A DNA stretch of 64,000 bases from Allolobophora icterica (GCA_963556255.1 OY744605.1:72453713-72517712); one strand, 5' to 3'. Shown: positions 43,475-61,228, counted from the first letter of the stretch. A program made the numbers and translations. The notes: a model not told the origin generated them from the letters alone.

Positions 43475-45460
<1,986 letters not shown>

Positions 45461-46460
45461 TCAGCTCTAAATGCAAGCCTCCACTTGTCGCTGGTTGCTG
45501 CAAACTGACTGGGAGTTCCCGTTTGTAATTTGTAGAGGGGTTAGGAACGGAGGAGAGAACAGCAGCGGAGGGAAGACTGCATTAGAACGGACAAAGCGCA
45601 GATGCTCTGGAAGAAAGCTTAAATGGATTCATCGGCGAAAGATTTGAGACAAGAAAAATGGACTAACGATGACCCGGATTTAGAACAGATCGGCTGATGG
45701 GAAACAGAAAGAAATACCGCAGAATAATTAGAAAAAACCACACTTGAAGAAAAACAGAGAAACAACATAAAGAACTTAACCTGAGATGAACTCAATTCAA
45801 AACAACCGTAAACACCCAGCAAAGTAAACACTGAATAACAACCGGAAACACACAGTTGAATAAATACTCCTCTACCTCAACACCAAATACAGGACATTCC
45901 CTAAGCAACACCCAAACAGTCGACAGAAACAAGACTAAGTGAAAAACATTTTGCCCCAACAGAAAGTAAACGTAACAGACACTCAACAATATAATCTTCC
46001 AATGGCTAGACACGCGAAACATCTAGAAATGACCATAACATCCTTGGTGGAAAATTCCGCTAGCACACGCTGCTTTCGTCTTAACGATATTAGAGATGAG
46101 ATAAGGTCCTCACGTGAAGGCAACTATAAATTCAACTTAGTGCAACCGAAGTCAATTCTACTGTTGTTTATCTAATGTTATATAAAATTGACGTAAGAAT
46201 TGGGTGGGGGGGAGGGTTTGCAGAAGGTGAAGGGTCATCGATCTCTGACCTTTGATCGATGATTCTGGGGTTGAGAGTTGCGTGCATCGTCTGATTGATT
46301 GAACATTGAGTCGTCTAATCCACGAGGAACAGTTACCCACTTAATGCCCTCCCAATCACCCAGTTCATCGCTCAGCAACACCCTCTGTCTTTCTCTCTGT
46401 CTCTGTCTCTGTCACTGCCTTTCTCTGTTTCCCTCCCTCTCTCCCTCTCTCCCTTCCTCC
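45461..46460. other. Gene-free intron sequence
   Basis: No exon, RNA gene or mobile element that I can support; a poly-G run lies near 46205. Confidence 0.4.
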
Positions 46461-48400
<1,940 letters not shown>

Positions 48401-49075
48401 TGTGTGTCTGTGTGCCTGTGTTTCTGCCTGTCTGTCTGTCTGTCTGTCCGTCTGTCTGTCTGTATGTCTGTCTGTCTGTCTGTCTGGTTGGTTGGTTCTT
48501 TGGTTGGTGGAGCATGTGCAGTTACTCTCGGGTCATCGCCTCATGTCGGATAACCATCGCAACAACAAGAGTTTCTTCTTAACTGAATCCACTTACCAGG
48601 AAAATACACACACATTCAATCGACGCAAATCGTTAGTCAGGTGTTTTAATGCGTTCTAAATTGTACACAGCAGCTCTGTATAGCAATGGTCTTAGACGAG
48701 CGCATGGCTCTGTCTACAATGTACATGTTGGTGAAAGCTGGATCCACAAGGCAACTGATATGAGAGGAAGGTTAATTAGAAGAGGCTCAATTCTCCGATC
48801 AAGTTCTGAAACTCTGGACAGCTGTTGGCGATTTCTTTCGTGGTCCGTAGCTAAAGCAGAGGAGTTCCCTAATAGGAAGATTCTGCCGAACTTGCACACG
48901 TGACAGGTCAGTAATATTAGATTATATTTGACATAATACAGCAACAATAACAACAATAGATGACATAATATCATATCATATGATGCCATACCATAATTAC
49001 CATATCACATGATATTACATCAGATGAGATAAGATAAGATTTGAACTGGTTATATGAGATTGGAGACTAATGTAC
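48401..49075. other. Intron sequence, no supported feature
   Basis: (TGTC)n continues to 48485. An 84-codon plus-strand frame at 48649-48903 is open but unrecognised and antisense to the Ig gene. Confidence 0.35.
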
Positions 49076-49333
49076 CGAGTATCGTAAGTTCGAACTTGAA
49101 TCGAGGTGGCGTGGCGGTGAAAGTGACTTCGAAACGGTTCGTTTGGATGAAGGGTTCGTTGATGTTGCTCATGATGTTGACCTGGGTCTCTTCGCTGTCC
49201 TGGACCTTCTGCCAGAGGACCGGGTAATCGAACAGGTTGTAGTGGTCGGCATGGAACTGGCACTCTAGGATGGCCGTCTCTCCTTCATTGACGACGTACA
49301 CTTGACCGTCGGAGATCATCGCCAGGAAATAAC
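49076..49333 (-). CDS. Ig-superfamily gene, exon 1 seen (first, V-like Ig domain)
   Basis: Minus-strand exon of 258 nt, phase 1 to 1, acceptor ATGCATAG before 49333, donor GTACAT from 49075. The first residues (GYFLAM) look like the end of a signal peptide. Then follow strands A'-B with Cys (ETAILECQF), C strand with Trp (YPVLWQK), a long C'-D loop and the E strand (FKFELTIL). The product is a cell-surface receptor or adhesion protein of the Ig superfamily; the family within it is not identified. The signal-peptide exon further upstream was not found. Confidence 0.85.
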
Positions 49334-49403
49334 CTATGCATATCAAATGAACTGTGCATCCCGTCGCTGCAAGTCTAACAGAGACGGATCGATAGGAACA
49401 GGC

Positions 49404-49452
<49 letters not shown>

Positions 49453-51756
49453 GGCAGGCAGGCAGGCAAGCAGGCAGACAGACAGACAGACAGACAGGCA
49501 GACAGACAGACAGGCAGACAGGCAGTAGAATAAACAGAAGAACAGATAGAGAGACGAACAGAGGCACTGAAGGATATACGATCAGATTGACTGACTGGCT
49601 GGCAGACTGGCTGACTGGCAGTTTGACTGACTTACTGACTAACTGCATGCATGCAGACGTGACTGGCTAACGGTGGAATGAGTGAACGAATGAACGAACG
49701 AACGAAATAAGGAACAAGTGACTGACTGACTGACCGTCAAAGACAGATTAATAATCTTGTATGATGTAGATAGGCCAACATAAAGAGGAACAGCGACAGA
49801 CAGAGAGCCAGACAAGCAGACAGACAGACAGATCGGATCAATAGTTCGCAGTCGATGTCACGGTATATGGCTATTTATTTATGTATTGCATTTTCTAGCG
49901 GCGCCACAGCATTAGCCATTCCGTGTTTATTGGGCGGTGCGTTCGCTGGCGTCGTGTCTTTTATAGGAGCTTCATCGTTTAATCATTAGTTTTATTCTAA
50001 ACAGATAGACGCATTTTGTCTCCGCCCGACTAAGTCCAACGCCTCCCCATCGGTCATTTATGCCGACACATCTATGCAAATTCGGATCTATATGCAAATT
50101 TATATAGAATATGTGACGTGGAAATATCGGAAAATGAACGCAGCAAACATTCTTTGACTTGTTCTAATGTCGTTTTCCAGCGAACGTTTTTATAGCGCAA
50201 TTTGGAGACATTCTCTCGAGACTCTCAGCGCAATGCGACTGAATGACCGTCACGCGCGGTTGACGAAGCGTTACCTGCGGAGGACTGATGTGGTGGGGCG
50301 ATCGACTCGATCTGTTGGCAAAGCATCGCACGAGTACTCCAGTTATTGTTTTGTTGCTGTTCTTATTAGTGATGTTGCTTTGTTGTTGCCAGTATTGTTG
50401 CTATTGCTACTGCGGTTGATGCTGATAGCTTATTTATTGATTGTCTGTGAAGAGTTCTTAAGTAGGATTCGACGATTTGTGCATTCATCCTGTGGGACTG
50501 GTTTTACCATGCCTTCTTATACCTTGCCTTAAATTACCTTAACCTACCTTACCCTAATTATCTTATCTAGCCTGCCATACTCTACCTTACCTTGACTGAT
50601 AAAACCTTACTTGAACTTACCTTGCCTAAATTTACGATACCTTATCCTACCATACCGTTTCCAATCCTACCTTACCTCAATACACCTAACCCTACCCAAT
50701 TACTTATGTAAGGCATCGATGAACCGGGTGAATCTTAAAGACGCGATGTCTCACAAGATCGGAGGGATGGGATGGCATAGGTTGAAATTGGCAGAGGTGG
50801 ATGAGGTGATAGCGGTGGGATTGGGTTGGCAGAGGTTGAGTTGAATTGGCAGAGGTGGGTGAGGTTGATAGAGGTGGGGTGTGGTTGGCAGAGGGTGAAT
50901 GTGAATTAGTTGGTTAGTCGTGATTGGCAAAAGACGGACCAGCGGAGTGATTAGATCAAGTCTCGCGTAAATCTCGCACTCCAAGGAGGAAACCGATGCA
51001 TGATTGAATACCTCGCGGACGGACGCTAGAAGGCGCTGCTCCGCCTAGATTGTTGCCATGGAAACGCGGTACGATATGATCTCGGGTTCGGTCAGTGTCG
51101 TAAATCGCGTAGAGGGGACGGAGAGGAAGGGTGAGAGTGGGTGGGAGGGCAGGGAGGGAGGGCAGGGAGGGGGCAGAGAGGGCGAAGGGTGTCGGTTCGA
51201 TTGGTAATAAATTGACAATGTCGATGCGTTTGAGGGTCTTTATCTTGATCTCACTTCACTCCCGTCGCGCCAATCGAAATCTCACTGCATATGTGTCCCT
51301 CACTTCGCCTGCCTGTTTATCTAGGTCTGTCTCTGTATCTCTGCGTCTGGCTCTGTATCTCTGCGTCTGTCTGTAGAGTAACTGAGGAAATTGCGGAGTG
51401 AATCAAAAGAGTGGGTAAGTGGCACGCCGGGAAAAGACCGCGGTGGTTTAGTATAATTTATAAGATGATCGGAGGGAGAATTTGACGGAGATTGTCTGAC
51501 TTAGGCTATAGGTGAGATTCATTTTAAAGCAAAGCGTTTTCCATGGTCTGATTCCTACATGTCCTTTTAGGCGTCGACGCTCTGCTCGAGTCTTCTACGC
51601 TGTTGACGCTGAATCGTGTAGGCCTAATGTAAACGCTGATCCAGAGAAAGAGACAGAGAGAGACAGAGAGACAGAGAGACAGAGAGAGACAGAGAGAGAC
51701 AGAGAGAGACAGAGAGAGAAGTAAGGTCACATACTCAAACTGGAATCCGATGCAGA
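49334..51756. repeat. (ACAG)n, (ACCTT)n and unique sequence
   Basis: (ACAG)n/(GGCA)n at 49405-49530, degenerate ACCTT pentamers at 50510-50705, GAGGTGGGT-type repeat at 50795-50900 and (GAGACA)n at 51645-51720. 49700-50500 and 50900-51640 are unique with no gene supported. Confidence 0.65.
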
Positions 51757-51950
51757 GGGGGATAGAGTAATGGTAACACTCATGGCCCGGAGAGCATAAG
51801 GTACGGGATCGATTCCCGTAACCCCCCCCCTCTAGGGCGGCGCCTTGCACGGCTGCCAAACCATGTGTGTAATTAAGATCTTGATTGTACTTTCATGTTT
51901 CAATGTAATCTTACTGCGTCTGTCGGTTTGAAATAATAAAGAATATAATT
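51757..51950 (+). mobile_element. tRNA-derived SINE, family B copy 2
   Basis: It begins GGGGGATAGAGTAATGGTAA, has the B-box region GGGATCGATTCCCG, continues CTCTAGGGCGGCGCCTTGCA and ends AATAATAAAGAATATAATT. Full-length match to the inverted copy at 42670-42861. Confidence 0.88.
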
Positions 51951-52618
51951 ATTATTATAATTATAACTTGCTGATGCTATATACTTTTGGCTGTAGGAAG
52001 CGCCATTCAGATACTGGTGTCAATGCTATAGAAACATTACGAATACCATAGGCAGAAACTCCAACTGTTTTTTCCTTCTTTCTTTCTTTTTTTCTTTTCT
52101 TTCTTGCTTCTTTCTTTCTTTCCTTCTTTCTTTCTTCGTTCGTGCTTGTGTGTTCTGCGCTAAAGACTCGGCAGAATGAAGGTAAAGAAGAACTTGTAAT
52201 AACATAATTATGTCTCTTCGAAACTTCTTCAAACGATTTTCTTTGACTGTCTGACTGCCTGTGTTTTACTTTTTACACGACGGTCTGTCTGTCTGTCTGC
52301 CTTTGCCTGCCCGTCCGTCTGTCTGTCTCTCTGTCTCATTAGGAGATCTTCATCTTATTTGCCAACTGTAATGGTTTGTAAATCCGACGTTGAATGCTCA
52401 TCCTCATCTCTTGTCGTCTCCACAAATAATCGCCGATGAAACAGTAAAGATGGAGGCGACGCCGTGGCCCTCGAGCGACGACCGTTGACATCGAAGACTG
52501 CTGCCAGTGCGCATGCGTAAACTCTTGACCTGTTGTCCGATGGGAGGAGAAGCGACTGAACATGTTCGAGTGGACTGGTTGAGGGAGGGAGGACAACCTC
52601 AGAGAAGTCAACACTCAC
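51951..52618. other. Gene-free interval with TTTC and CTGT tracts
   Basis: (TTTC)n at 52065-52135 and a short (CTGT)n at 52280-52335. 52360-52610 keeps the minus-strand frame of the candidate exon open, but with no clear meaning. Confidence 0.4.
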
Positions 52619-52780
52619 CGATCGAAGTCCTGGACGTGGAGGGCTTGTTAGGAGTGGAGACGGGTTCGAAGGAGTGGATGAGGCGAAGGAGAGGGGGACT
52701 GGACCCGCCGTTCCTGCGAGGGGGTTGGCTTTGTTGGCGTCCAAATCGATTTCAACTGTGGAGTGGCCGACCTTCCTCAG
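52619..52780 (-). CDS. Candidate coding exon, Pro/Ser-rich, unknown gene
   Basis: A 162-nt segment, phase 0 to 0, lies between an acceptor-like GTAAACAG and a strong donor GTGAGTG. Only one frame is open; it encodes a Ser/Pro-rich linker-like peptide preceded by a basic/acidic segment. Not recognised; it may belong to another gene or to an upstream part of the Ig gene. Confidence 0.3.
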
Positions 52781-53679
52781 CTGTTTACACGTCGACACAT
52801 CTCAACTAATAAGCCACAAAGCGAGACAGACATATAGACTGAGAGACAGGTAGACAAAGAGACAAACACACAATGCACAGACACACAGACAAACTAACAG
52901 ATACACAGACAGACACAGATACACAGAAAGCAGACACAGACACGCACATACCAACAGACAGACACAGACGCACACAGAGTGACAGACAGACACACAGACT
53001 GACAGGTAGACACACAGACAGACAAGCAGACACACCAAGACACATAAACAAGGCACACACATACATAGGCCCTACACACAGACAGGCAGACACACAAACA
53101 GACAGACACAGGCACACAGACACATACAAACATAATACATACAAACATACACAGACAGACAGGCAGACACACAGACAGACATATACACACATACACACAG
53201 ACAAACACAGACACACACACACAGACACAAACACACGCAGACAGACATATAGACAGAGTGCCACACAGTCTGGAGGGATGTGAATGGGTGTGCGATCGTC
53301 CTATCATCAGAATCTTCGTAGTCGTAGGTTGGAATTTCCCTGGCCAGTCGTAGACCGATGAGGATGATGAAATACATCGCTCGCCATAATTTAACAGTTG
53401 CATCTAATCGACCACTGCTTGCCCGTCAATCCGTCCGTCCGTCCGTTCTTCGTCCTTAGTCCTTTTAGTCCGTTGTCCTTATTAGTTGGACAGTCGCCAG
53501 ATAGCGTGACGCTTTGCGGTTCCGATAAAATTTGATGAATATTTTGCGTCGGAAGCCAAGTGAATAAAATATTACAAAGTGAATAGAAAGATTGGAAGGC
53601 TCCAGAAACAACATCGACACAGACATAAACAGATACACAGATACACATGTCGCTGTGCCTATCTGTATGTATGTATGCA

Positions 53680-53732
<53 letters not shown>

Positions 53733-54000
53733 GGATGCCTGTGTGCCGTGTTTCTATCTGTCTGTGCCATCAAAGTCTTGTGCGCCTCTTTGTATGCCTT
53801 TGTGTCTGTGTGCCGGTGTGTCTGCCTTTGCGTCTGCCTGTGTCTGTCTGTCTCTGTGTCTATCTATTTGCCTGTCTGTGTGTCTGTGTGTTTGTCTGTC
53901 TGTCTGAAAATGAAGAAATTGCTTTCGAATTAGTTAATGGACGATCAATAAACTGCACTAATATAAGGATGACTTACATGATATTGGCGATAACGATGAG
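52781..54000. repeat. (ACAGAC)n and (CTGT)n region
   Basis: Degenerate ACACAGACAGAC from 52810 to 53250, CCGT near 53430, and CTGT at 53678-53740 continuing degenerate to 53910. No gene. Confidence 0.85.
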
Positions 54001-54540
54001 GAAGGTTGACTGGTGGTAGAAGTATTTTCAGATTGACTTGTGGTAGTAGTATTTTTGAGGTTGACTTGTGGTAGTAGTTTTTTAGGTTGACTGGTGGTAG
54101 TATTAATTTTTAGGTTGACTGTGGTAGTAGTAAATTTTAGGTTGACTGTGGTAGTAGTATTTCTTAGGTTGACTGGTGGTAGTAGTATTTTTAGAAGTTT
54201 TTTAGGTTGACTGGTGCTTGTAGTATTTTTTAGGTTGACTAGTAGTAGACTAGTAGTAGTATTTTTTTTAGGAGTGGTGGCGGTTTGATGGTGGTTTTGG
54301 TGGTGCTGGTCACAGCTGGTGGTGTTAGTGACATTTTTGTTAGTGGAAGTGCTGGTGTTGGTGTTGTTGGTGTTGATGGTGGTGTGACGGTAATAGTAGT
54401 GGGGTACTTTTGTCATAGTGGTGTTAGTGGTATTTTTCTTTGTCTGTGGTGTTTTTGTTATTGATGCTGTTGTTTTTAGTGGTTGCGGTGGTGGTGATGG
54501 TGGTGGTGGTGGTGGAGGTGATGATGCTGGTGATTGATAG
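54001..54540. repeat. Minisatellite, 27-32-bp unit GGTTGACTGGTGGTAGTAGT
   Basis: About nine degenerate copies from 54005 to 54250, then a GTGGTG-rich stretch to 54535. Confidence 0.85.
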
Positions 54541-55500
54541 TGCTAATTTATTCCAGGAGGGAATGTTGCCTGTATATCATGAATTCGAAGCGATCGACAC
54601 TTCGCAGGCATTAGTAGTCTTGGATCCGCGGCGCCGGTAGTTTCATCTCCTCAGTAAAAAACATTCATCTCTTAATCACATCATCTTCATCTCTGCCTCC
54701 CAGATACAGCAGCTGGTCTCCGGAAGGCACCGATTGGTATCGGTCCATTATCCACAGGATGCGGATATCAATTGCATCATCACAGATCAGCCTTCTGGCT
54801 CCGCAGTTTCATCATTATCATTAGCAGCAGCAGCAAGTTGATGATAAACTGCCTTGCTGCATGAGAAGGCGTCACTGTTGCTGTAGTTGAAGAAATTTTT
54901 GACACGAGTGTTAAGCAAATAATTTAGTCTTTTTGGCCTACGTGTGTAATTTACACTGCTTGGCCTAGACATGTTGAATGACGCTGTCTGCGTTGGAGTC
55001 CCTCGTCTGTCGTTGAGGCCGAGAAAGAAAGGCAATGGTCTGTCTCTGTGTGTCTGTTTGTCTGTCTGTGTCTGTATGTCCTTGCCGCTGGACCAGGATG
55101 CAGCAGCGAATCAAACCATAAAACCACGCTCCACTAAGCAACGCATGAGGAGGATCTCCATGGAAGAAGAGGTCGGAGCTTGGAGAATGAGGAAGAGCAG
55201 AGGAGGAAGTGGAGGAGGTCGAGAGGATGGGAGGAACGATGTGGAAGAGGGGGTGGACAGGGGATAAGGAACGAGGAAGCAGAAATGAAGAGGAGAAGGA
55301 GGATGAACTGGTATTAGAGGAGGAAAATAGGAATCCAAAGAATGGGAGAAGGAATGGGAGGAAGAAGAGAAGAGGGTATACGAGGAGGGAGAGGAAGGGG
55401 ACTAGAGGAATGAAATGGCCATTCCGACGCTGCAGTCACTGTGCACATCTCTAACGAAAGCATAGCAACATGGCCATAAATTTCAACGCACGTTGCACAA
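54541..55500. other. Unique sequence with a purine-rich block
   Basis: 55150-55400 is GGA/GAA-rich. No exon or RNA is supported. Confidence 0.4.
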
Positions 55501-55845
55501 TGCCAACACACAACCATTTATTATACATATACGAGAGCCCTAATATTATATATATACATGTATATTGGAAATACATATACTATAATCTGTAAGCATAAGT
55601 ATATATTATACATCAGTATGAATCCTGCTATTGACTTGGCTACAGTTGGCCTGATTTCGAGAAGAGCCAATTATGTCGTTTCTCCCACAAGTCTCAATGG
55701 GTTCAGCAATAGCACGAATGCTACATATATATATACGCTTGCAAGAGACATGCATGTATATATATATATATAATAAACACAGTCGATATATATATACCCA
55801 TATTTTTATATACCAATATTCCACATATGAATTACGTATGCAGCG

Positions 55846-55909
<64 letters not shown>

Positions 55910-57208
55910 CTGTGTGTCTGTGTGTGTGTCTGTGTGTGTGTCTGTGTGTGTGTCTGTCTGTGTGGTATGAACATAACGCTATATGTATATGTGTGTATAT
56001 GTATCGATGCGGTATAACCGTATATGTATCTGGATGTAGGTATACATGTATGTGTGTGGGCGTGGACGTGGAGATGTCAATGACTTCGGAGCATATGGAA
56101 TGATTAAAATCGTCCAATGTTTAATTCCTCTGCTTCGCAAATATTTGAAGACACAGAGAGACGGACAGAAGCACAATAAATAGACTGCGCTCACCATATA
56201 TAATTAATCACAATCCAGTCACACACACATATATATATACATATATATCTTTATAATTGATACATATATATAATTATTTATAGGCCTATCATTATACATA
56301 TATGTACATATACATTGCACATATTTTTATTACAGCTCACCATTTATAATTACGTATTAGTAATAACAACAGTTTGTCCCATTTATATATATATGCATCT
56401 AGGCACATAAATGTATGCGTGTATACATATATACACTATATATATGTATATATAGATCATATCTTACCATGCATAAGCAGCAGCTGTTTTGGTTTAATTT
56501 GCTTGCTCCAGTGTCTTCGTTTCATTTCTTTTGATATACGACCAAACGAGGCTTATTATATAACCCTTATTTATGAAAAGGCCCAGATATATTATATATA
56601 TATACATACATACATATATATACATTCCCATATATATATATACATGCCCATATATATATATATGTATATATATGTACATATATATATGTATATATTTGGG
56701 CATGCATATAAATGAAGGAAATTGCGATTAGAAAGAGGTTATAATCAGGAGCCGAAGCGACCAATTGAAAGCATGATTTAGATTCATTGTGTTACAAGGC
56801 ATCCGAAATACAGCGACGAGACGGTTCATCGATTAAGCTGCGGCTGCTACTCCTGCCACAGATGAAGATTACTGCGGCGATTACGAGAATGATGATGACG
56901 ACGACGGTAACGACGACGATGATGATTGTAGTGATTATGAAGATGATTAAATTGACGATGATAATGACATTAATAAGAATCACTGTGATTACGACGACAA
57001 AGGTGATGATGATGATGACGACGATGATGATGATAATAACGCCAGTGGGGAAACATTCGCCTTCATCATGCTTGTCTTATTCTTCGAATATCTTGCAAAA
57101 CAGTTTTTATGCGTTATGAAAAGGAATCGTTTTGGCTCACGAGATCCTCTCCTTTATATATTTCTATTCATACATTTGTTTATTACTATATTTAAATACA
57201 TATACAAA

Positions 57209-57244
<36 letters not shown>

Positions 57245-57250
57245 GTTATT
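55501..57250. repeat. TA-rich region with (TG)n and GAT/GAC stretches
   Basis: Many (TA)n and TATACATA runs (55540-56700, 57208-57242), a (TG)n array at 55860-55965 and GATGAC-rich sequence at 56880-57040. No gene. Confidence 0.75.
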
Positions 57251-58440
57251 CTGTGGTGGTATATTCTTGGATAGCGTGCTCGAGTACCCATGGCAACGAG
57301 AGACAGAGAAAGTCTCGCATCTTACCATCAGCCTATCATATCCTGCCAGACCATAGATGCGTGTCGTCTGCATTGGCGCAGTCAGCGAAGCGTAACGCTT
57401 CGGCGACCGTCCATCCATCCAAGCATGTCGATCTCAAGACAAAGCAACCGAGACAAGGGAGTCTCGATGCATCGTCCATTACTCTATCGTACAAAACAGG
57501 CGCTCCATAAATTAGGCATAAATATGCCTTACCTTCCATTCAAAGACACAGCGGCAACAGACAAGTCAGCCATTAAACACACACTGGCGGTATATAAATG
57601 CTCGAATACATTAACGTACATTACACAAACGCTGGCTTAGCCAACGTACCCGAGCCGCGAGTCAAGATCCGGTTCGCCGATTGTACTCATCTGGTCACAG
57701 TGGTCTGTCAAGCTTTGCAAAATATTCAATGTTTATGTCTGATGTTGTGAAATACGTACTCACTAACAATGCCATTGTTTCCAACTTCGCAGTCTTGAAA
57801 TTATTCATCATTCATAGCTTCACGTAATGCTAGCATGTTGGCCCGTGTCTCGTCTTTCGTGGAAAGTATGTGCAAAAACATCGTGGTTACATGACTTGAC
57901 TTGCATGGCATATATAGCAAGTTGATGTTAGTAACAATAATCTGGCTGAATTTAAATGCCTAACTTCAAGGAACGGATCAGTTTGTTAACATACTGTTTG
58001 AATAAGTATAGTTGAATTAGTTCACAAGTTCCAGCTTATTCGAACGCATGTCACATGTAGCTATTGTATTGCATTGTATCTAAACATTTATAAAGCTCCT
58101 GTCACAGTGTTCGCTGAAATCAAAGGCGCTTGTAAACGTATTCCAGTTATAACATTTCCGTCTGCTATTATATAATAGTGGACGCTCTTCAGTTGGTTTT
58201 ATATTTGCCATTTTCTCTGGAATTTTCTCACTACTAGCAGAAGGGCACTTAACTAGAATAGCTACATCAACTGTTGAACCACATATATACTCACGTAAGC
58301 TCCATTACTCATTATACCACCAGTACAATACACTTCAAAGAGGTAAAAAAAGTAGTATATGGAATTAAAGTAGATTGATAAAATAAATGTTTGTATTGTC
58401 TTCATTAATTGCGGTATTGTTTTTCTGTCCCCTCAAACCC
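57251..58440. other. Gene-free unique sequence
   Basis: AT-rich, no supported feature. Confidence 0.35.
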
Positions 58441-58670
58441 CAGAAAAATGATGATGTAGCCACTGGCGGCGATCTTGACAGGTGGGGGGAAGGGACATTT
58501 TGAACTGATCTGGTCAAAAAAGAGGTGAAAAAATTTCTTGACCTTTTTTGGTGTTTCTTCAAAATTTGGGGGACAACTGCATACTGTGTTTCCCACTATT
58601 AAAGGTGGGGGTCTTGTCCCCTCGCCCCCCCCCCCGGATCGCCGCACATGGATGTAGCCATTCGTCCAAT
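58441..58670 (-). repeat. Dispersed repeat with poly-C core (copy related to 23780-23850)
   Basis: ACTGCATACTGTGTTTCCCA, a TAAAGGTGGGGG string and CCCCCCGGATCGCCGC have close counterparts at 23780-23850, so this is an unclassified interspersed repeat. Confidence 0.55.
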
Positions 58671-59480
58671 CAGAGCTCGGACACTTTTCTGCACTGACGC
58701 AAAAATAACATGACTGCAGGTTATATAAATGGATATTGCATAAAGTGCAGGTCACATAACATGCATTAGACTATGGGCCTACATTGCTGTAATGCATGTA
58801 CAGAATGTAAAATGGAGAAGTGGAATGGCTTGGCATTTCTCATTGCTATGACTGCATTCCAGTTCCGGTTCATCGATGCGATTGATCCGCACTCAGACTT
58901 CGAAGGAGACATGTTGGAAGGAAGGACTGGAGAGATAGAAATGGAGGAAGAGAAAGGAGGATAGGAGGGAGGCAGGGAAGGATGGATGGATTTGAGGGAG
59001 GCAGAGAAGGAAGGGTGGATGGAGGAATGGAGGGAGGAATGGAGAGAGGAATGGAGGGAGGAATGGAGGGAGGAATGGAGAGAGGAATGGAGGGAGGAAT
59101 GGAGGGAGGAATGGATGGAGAATGGAGAGAGGAATGGAGGAAAGGAGGGATGGGGGCAGTAAATGCACGGAGCGGCTGAGAGATTAATGGAAGAAGTAAA
59201 AATAGAGGGGAGGATAAGGCAAGGATGACGGGATGGACGGAGGGTTGGAAAGATGGATGGAACAGGGATATGGAGGGATTCTGTCTGATGAAGCAATGGA
59301 ATGATAAAGCGAGGCAAGGAGGGATGGAGGGAAACAAAGAGGGCTGAGAGATGGAAGGATGGTGAGAAGTAAAGTGGAATTAAGTAAGGGAGGCAATGTG
59401 GGAGAGATAGAGTGAGGAAGGTATACGCAAGAGGTCGATGGATCCACGGACAACCACACGGATGGATGGAGAGGGAAAGG
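58671..59480. repeat. GGAATGGA(GG)n minisatellite region
   Basis: A 16-bp unit GGAGGGAGGAATGGAG variant is repeated at 59015-59145; flanking 58900-59480 is degenerate GGATGGA/GGGAGG. Pro/Ser-rich minus-strand frames are artefacts. Confidence 0.8.
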
Positions 59481-61094
59481 CAGACAGGGTGTGTTGACCG
59501 ACGATGATTAGCGAACGAGGGGTGACGTGAGTGTAGACGCAAACAGGTGCTCCCAGAATAGTTCCCGGATGACAGGGATGAAGAAGATGACTTCGCGACG
59601 TACACACGGATAAGTGACACAGCGCTATATAAGTCCGCCTTTATTACGACATTATCCACGCCTCTGTAATATATATGTTGTCTCTATCTTTCAAGCATAC
59701 CTTTTAGACAATAAATGCATATATATACGCATCTTGCTTTAATATGGATATATATCCATAGCATGTAAATATATGTGCGTACTATAACAGATAGGAGATA
59801 TAATATTTATGTGGGATAAGCACATCCATCAAGGGCATTTTCGGATTTTCTGGTTTCCCGGAGCGCACCTGCAAAGGATGATGCGACCATCAATTGAAGA
59901 ACTTCTTCATCGCCATCATCATAAGCAGCAGCAGCAGCAGCAGCAGATGCTGCTGCTGCAACGGCATTAGCATCACCATCTTCATCATTCTTCTCTGTCT
60001 TCTTTATATCTTCCTCCTCCTCCTCCTCCTCCTCCTCCTCCTCCTCCTCCTCCTCCTTGTCCTTCTTCTTTTACGTCATAGCAGATCACAACCGATAATG
60101 ATGATGATGACGATGATGATGATGTTGATGATGTAACTGCTGACAACCTTAAAAGTCGAAGCCATTCTTGGTTGACGCATTAAGTCTTCCTTCGAATGAG
60201 ATATTCTCGTCTAAATGCGCTCAACGAGATTCTTATCTCGATGCACCTGAACTGGATTTGACAAAACGGATGAAACCTTTTCAGTTGGGCTTCGACGAAA
60301 CTGAAGACCATGAGAACAGTAATCCTATCTCTAAATGTATCAGTAACTACTGTGCACTCACCCACCCACCCACGCACACACATAATTATATATATGCATA
60401 TATATATGTATATATATATTAAACATTTGAAAACTGTTCTTTTCCACCAGAGTTTGGCTGGGAGTGTCTCTGAATAGTTATGTATTCTTTTGGAGAGACG
60501 CTATATAATTAAATGCTCGTAATAAATGATATATATATATAATATATATATATATAATATATATATATGATTACATACATGTATGTGCTTGAATGCATGC
60601 GTGGGCCCAATCTTAAAAGCGTTAACACTGCTTTGAGAGTGGGACAGAAGTCAGTGACGAAACTATAGAGCTCTAGAAGAAGGGCCGATCAGACAGGGTC
60701 GTATTTCATTTCGTCGAAAATGTTGTACAACTTTTAGCCATTAGCTTTATGGAGCTTTTTTTGTCAAAATTTTCGCACCTTGTTTGGTCTCGACTGTTTT
60801 TTAAACCACTTACAGAAAATCACGAATCCGAAACTCCAACTTTCTATTGAAAACTTCAACTTCAACTTCTACCTTCATACTTACGTTGAATTTTGGCACA
60901 AAGTTTACTCTGAGTTCGGACAGGGGCTATGTATCATCTCCTAGGGATGTTACTGTTACCCATGTTCGAAACCCTTTTGTAATCGTGTGACAGAGTCCAT
61001 TACTTTGATATAAGAAACGGAATACAACAAGAAAGGACAAAAAATAGAACAAGTATGTAGAAAAATATGTTGATAGGTTTAGTCTTTCACTCAC
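59481..61094. other. Gene-free sequence with CAG, CTC and TA microsatellites
   Basis: (CAG)n 59925-59947 followed by its inverse CTGCTGCTG, (CTC)n 60012-60055, (GAT)n 60098-60133, and (TA)n 60375-60420 and 60528-60570. 60600-61094 is unique with no gene seen. Confidence 0.5.
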
Positions 61095-61228
61095 CGTGGA
61101 GTCCATGAGAACCGCCTGGAAGTAGACAAGGAGAATCCGGTTCCTGAGCCGAAAAATCTCTCCGCTGCTCCTCCGCCTCCTCCCATTCCACTTCCAATGG
61201 AACCCAGCGCAGAATGAGTCGACGCATC
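61095..61228 (-). CDS. Candidate coding exon, Gly/Ser-rich, unknown gene
   Basis: A 134-nt segment between acceptor GGATTATAG and strong donor GTGAGTG (phase 0 to 2) encodes a Gly/Ser-rich peptide in one frame. A second frame is also open from an ATG at 61227, so the reading is ambiguous. Not recognised. Confidence 0.25.

Noticed and set aside
48649..48903. 84-codon plus-strand frame as a gene
   Set aside because: No recognisable domain and antisense to the Ig gene intron; insufficient support.
51053..51066. RFX X-box GTTGCCATGGAAAC
   Set aside because: A good motif match, but single, with no promoter or gene start nearby.
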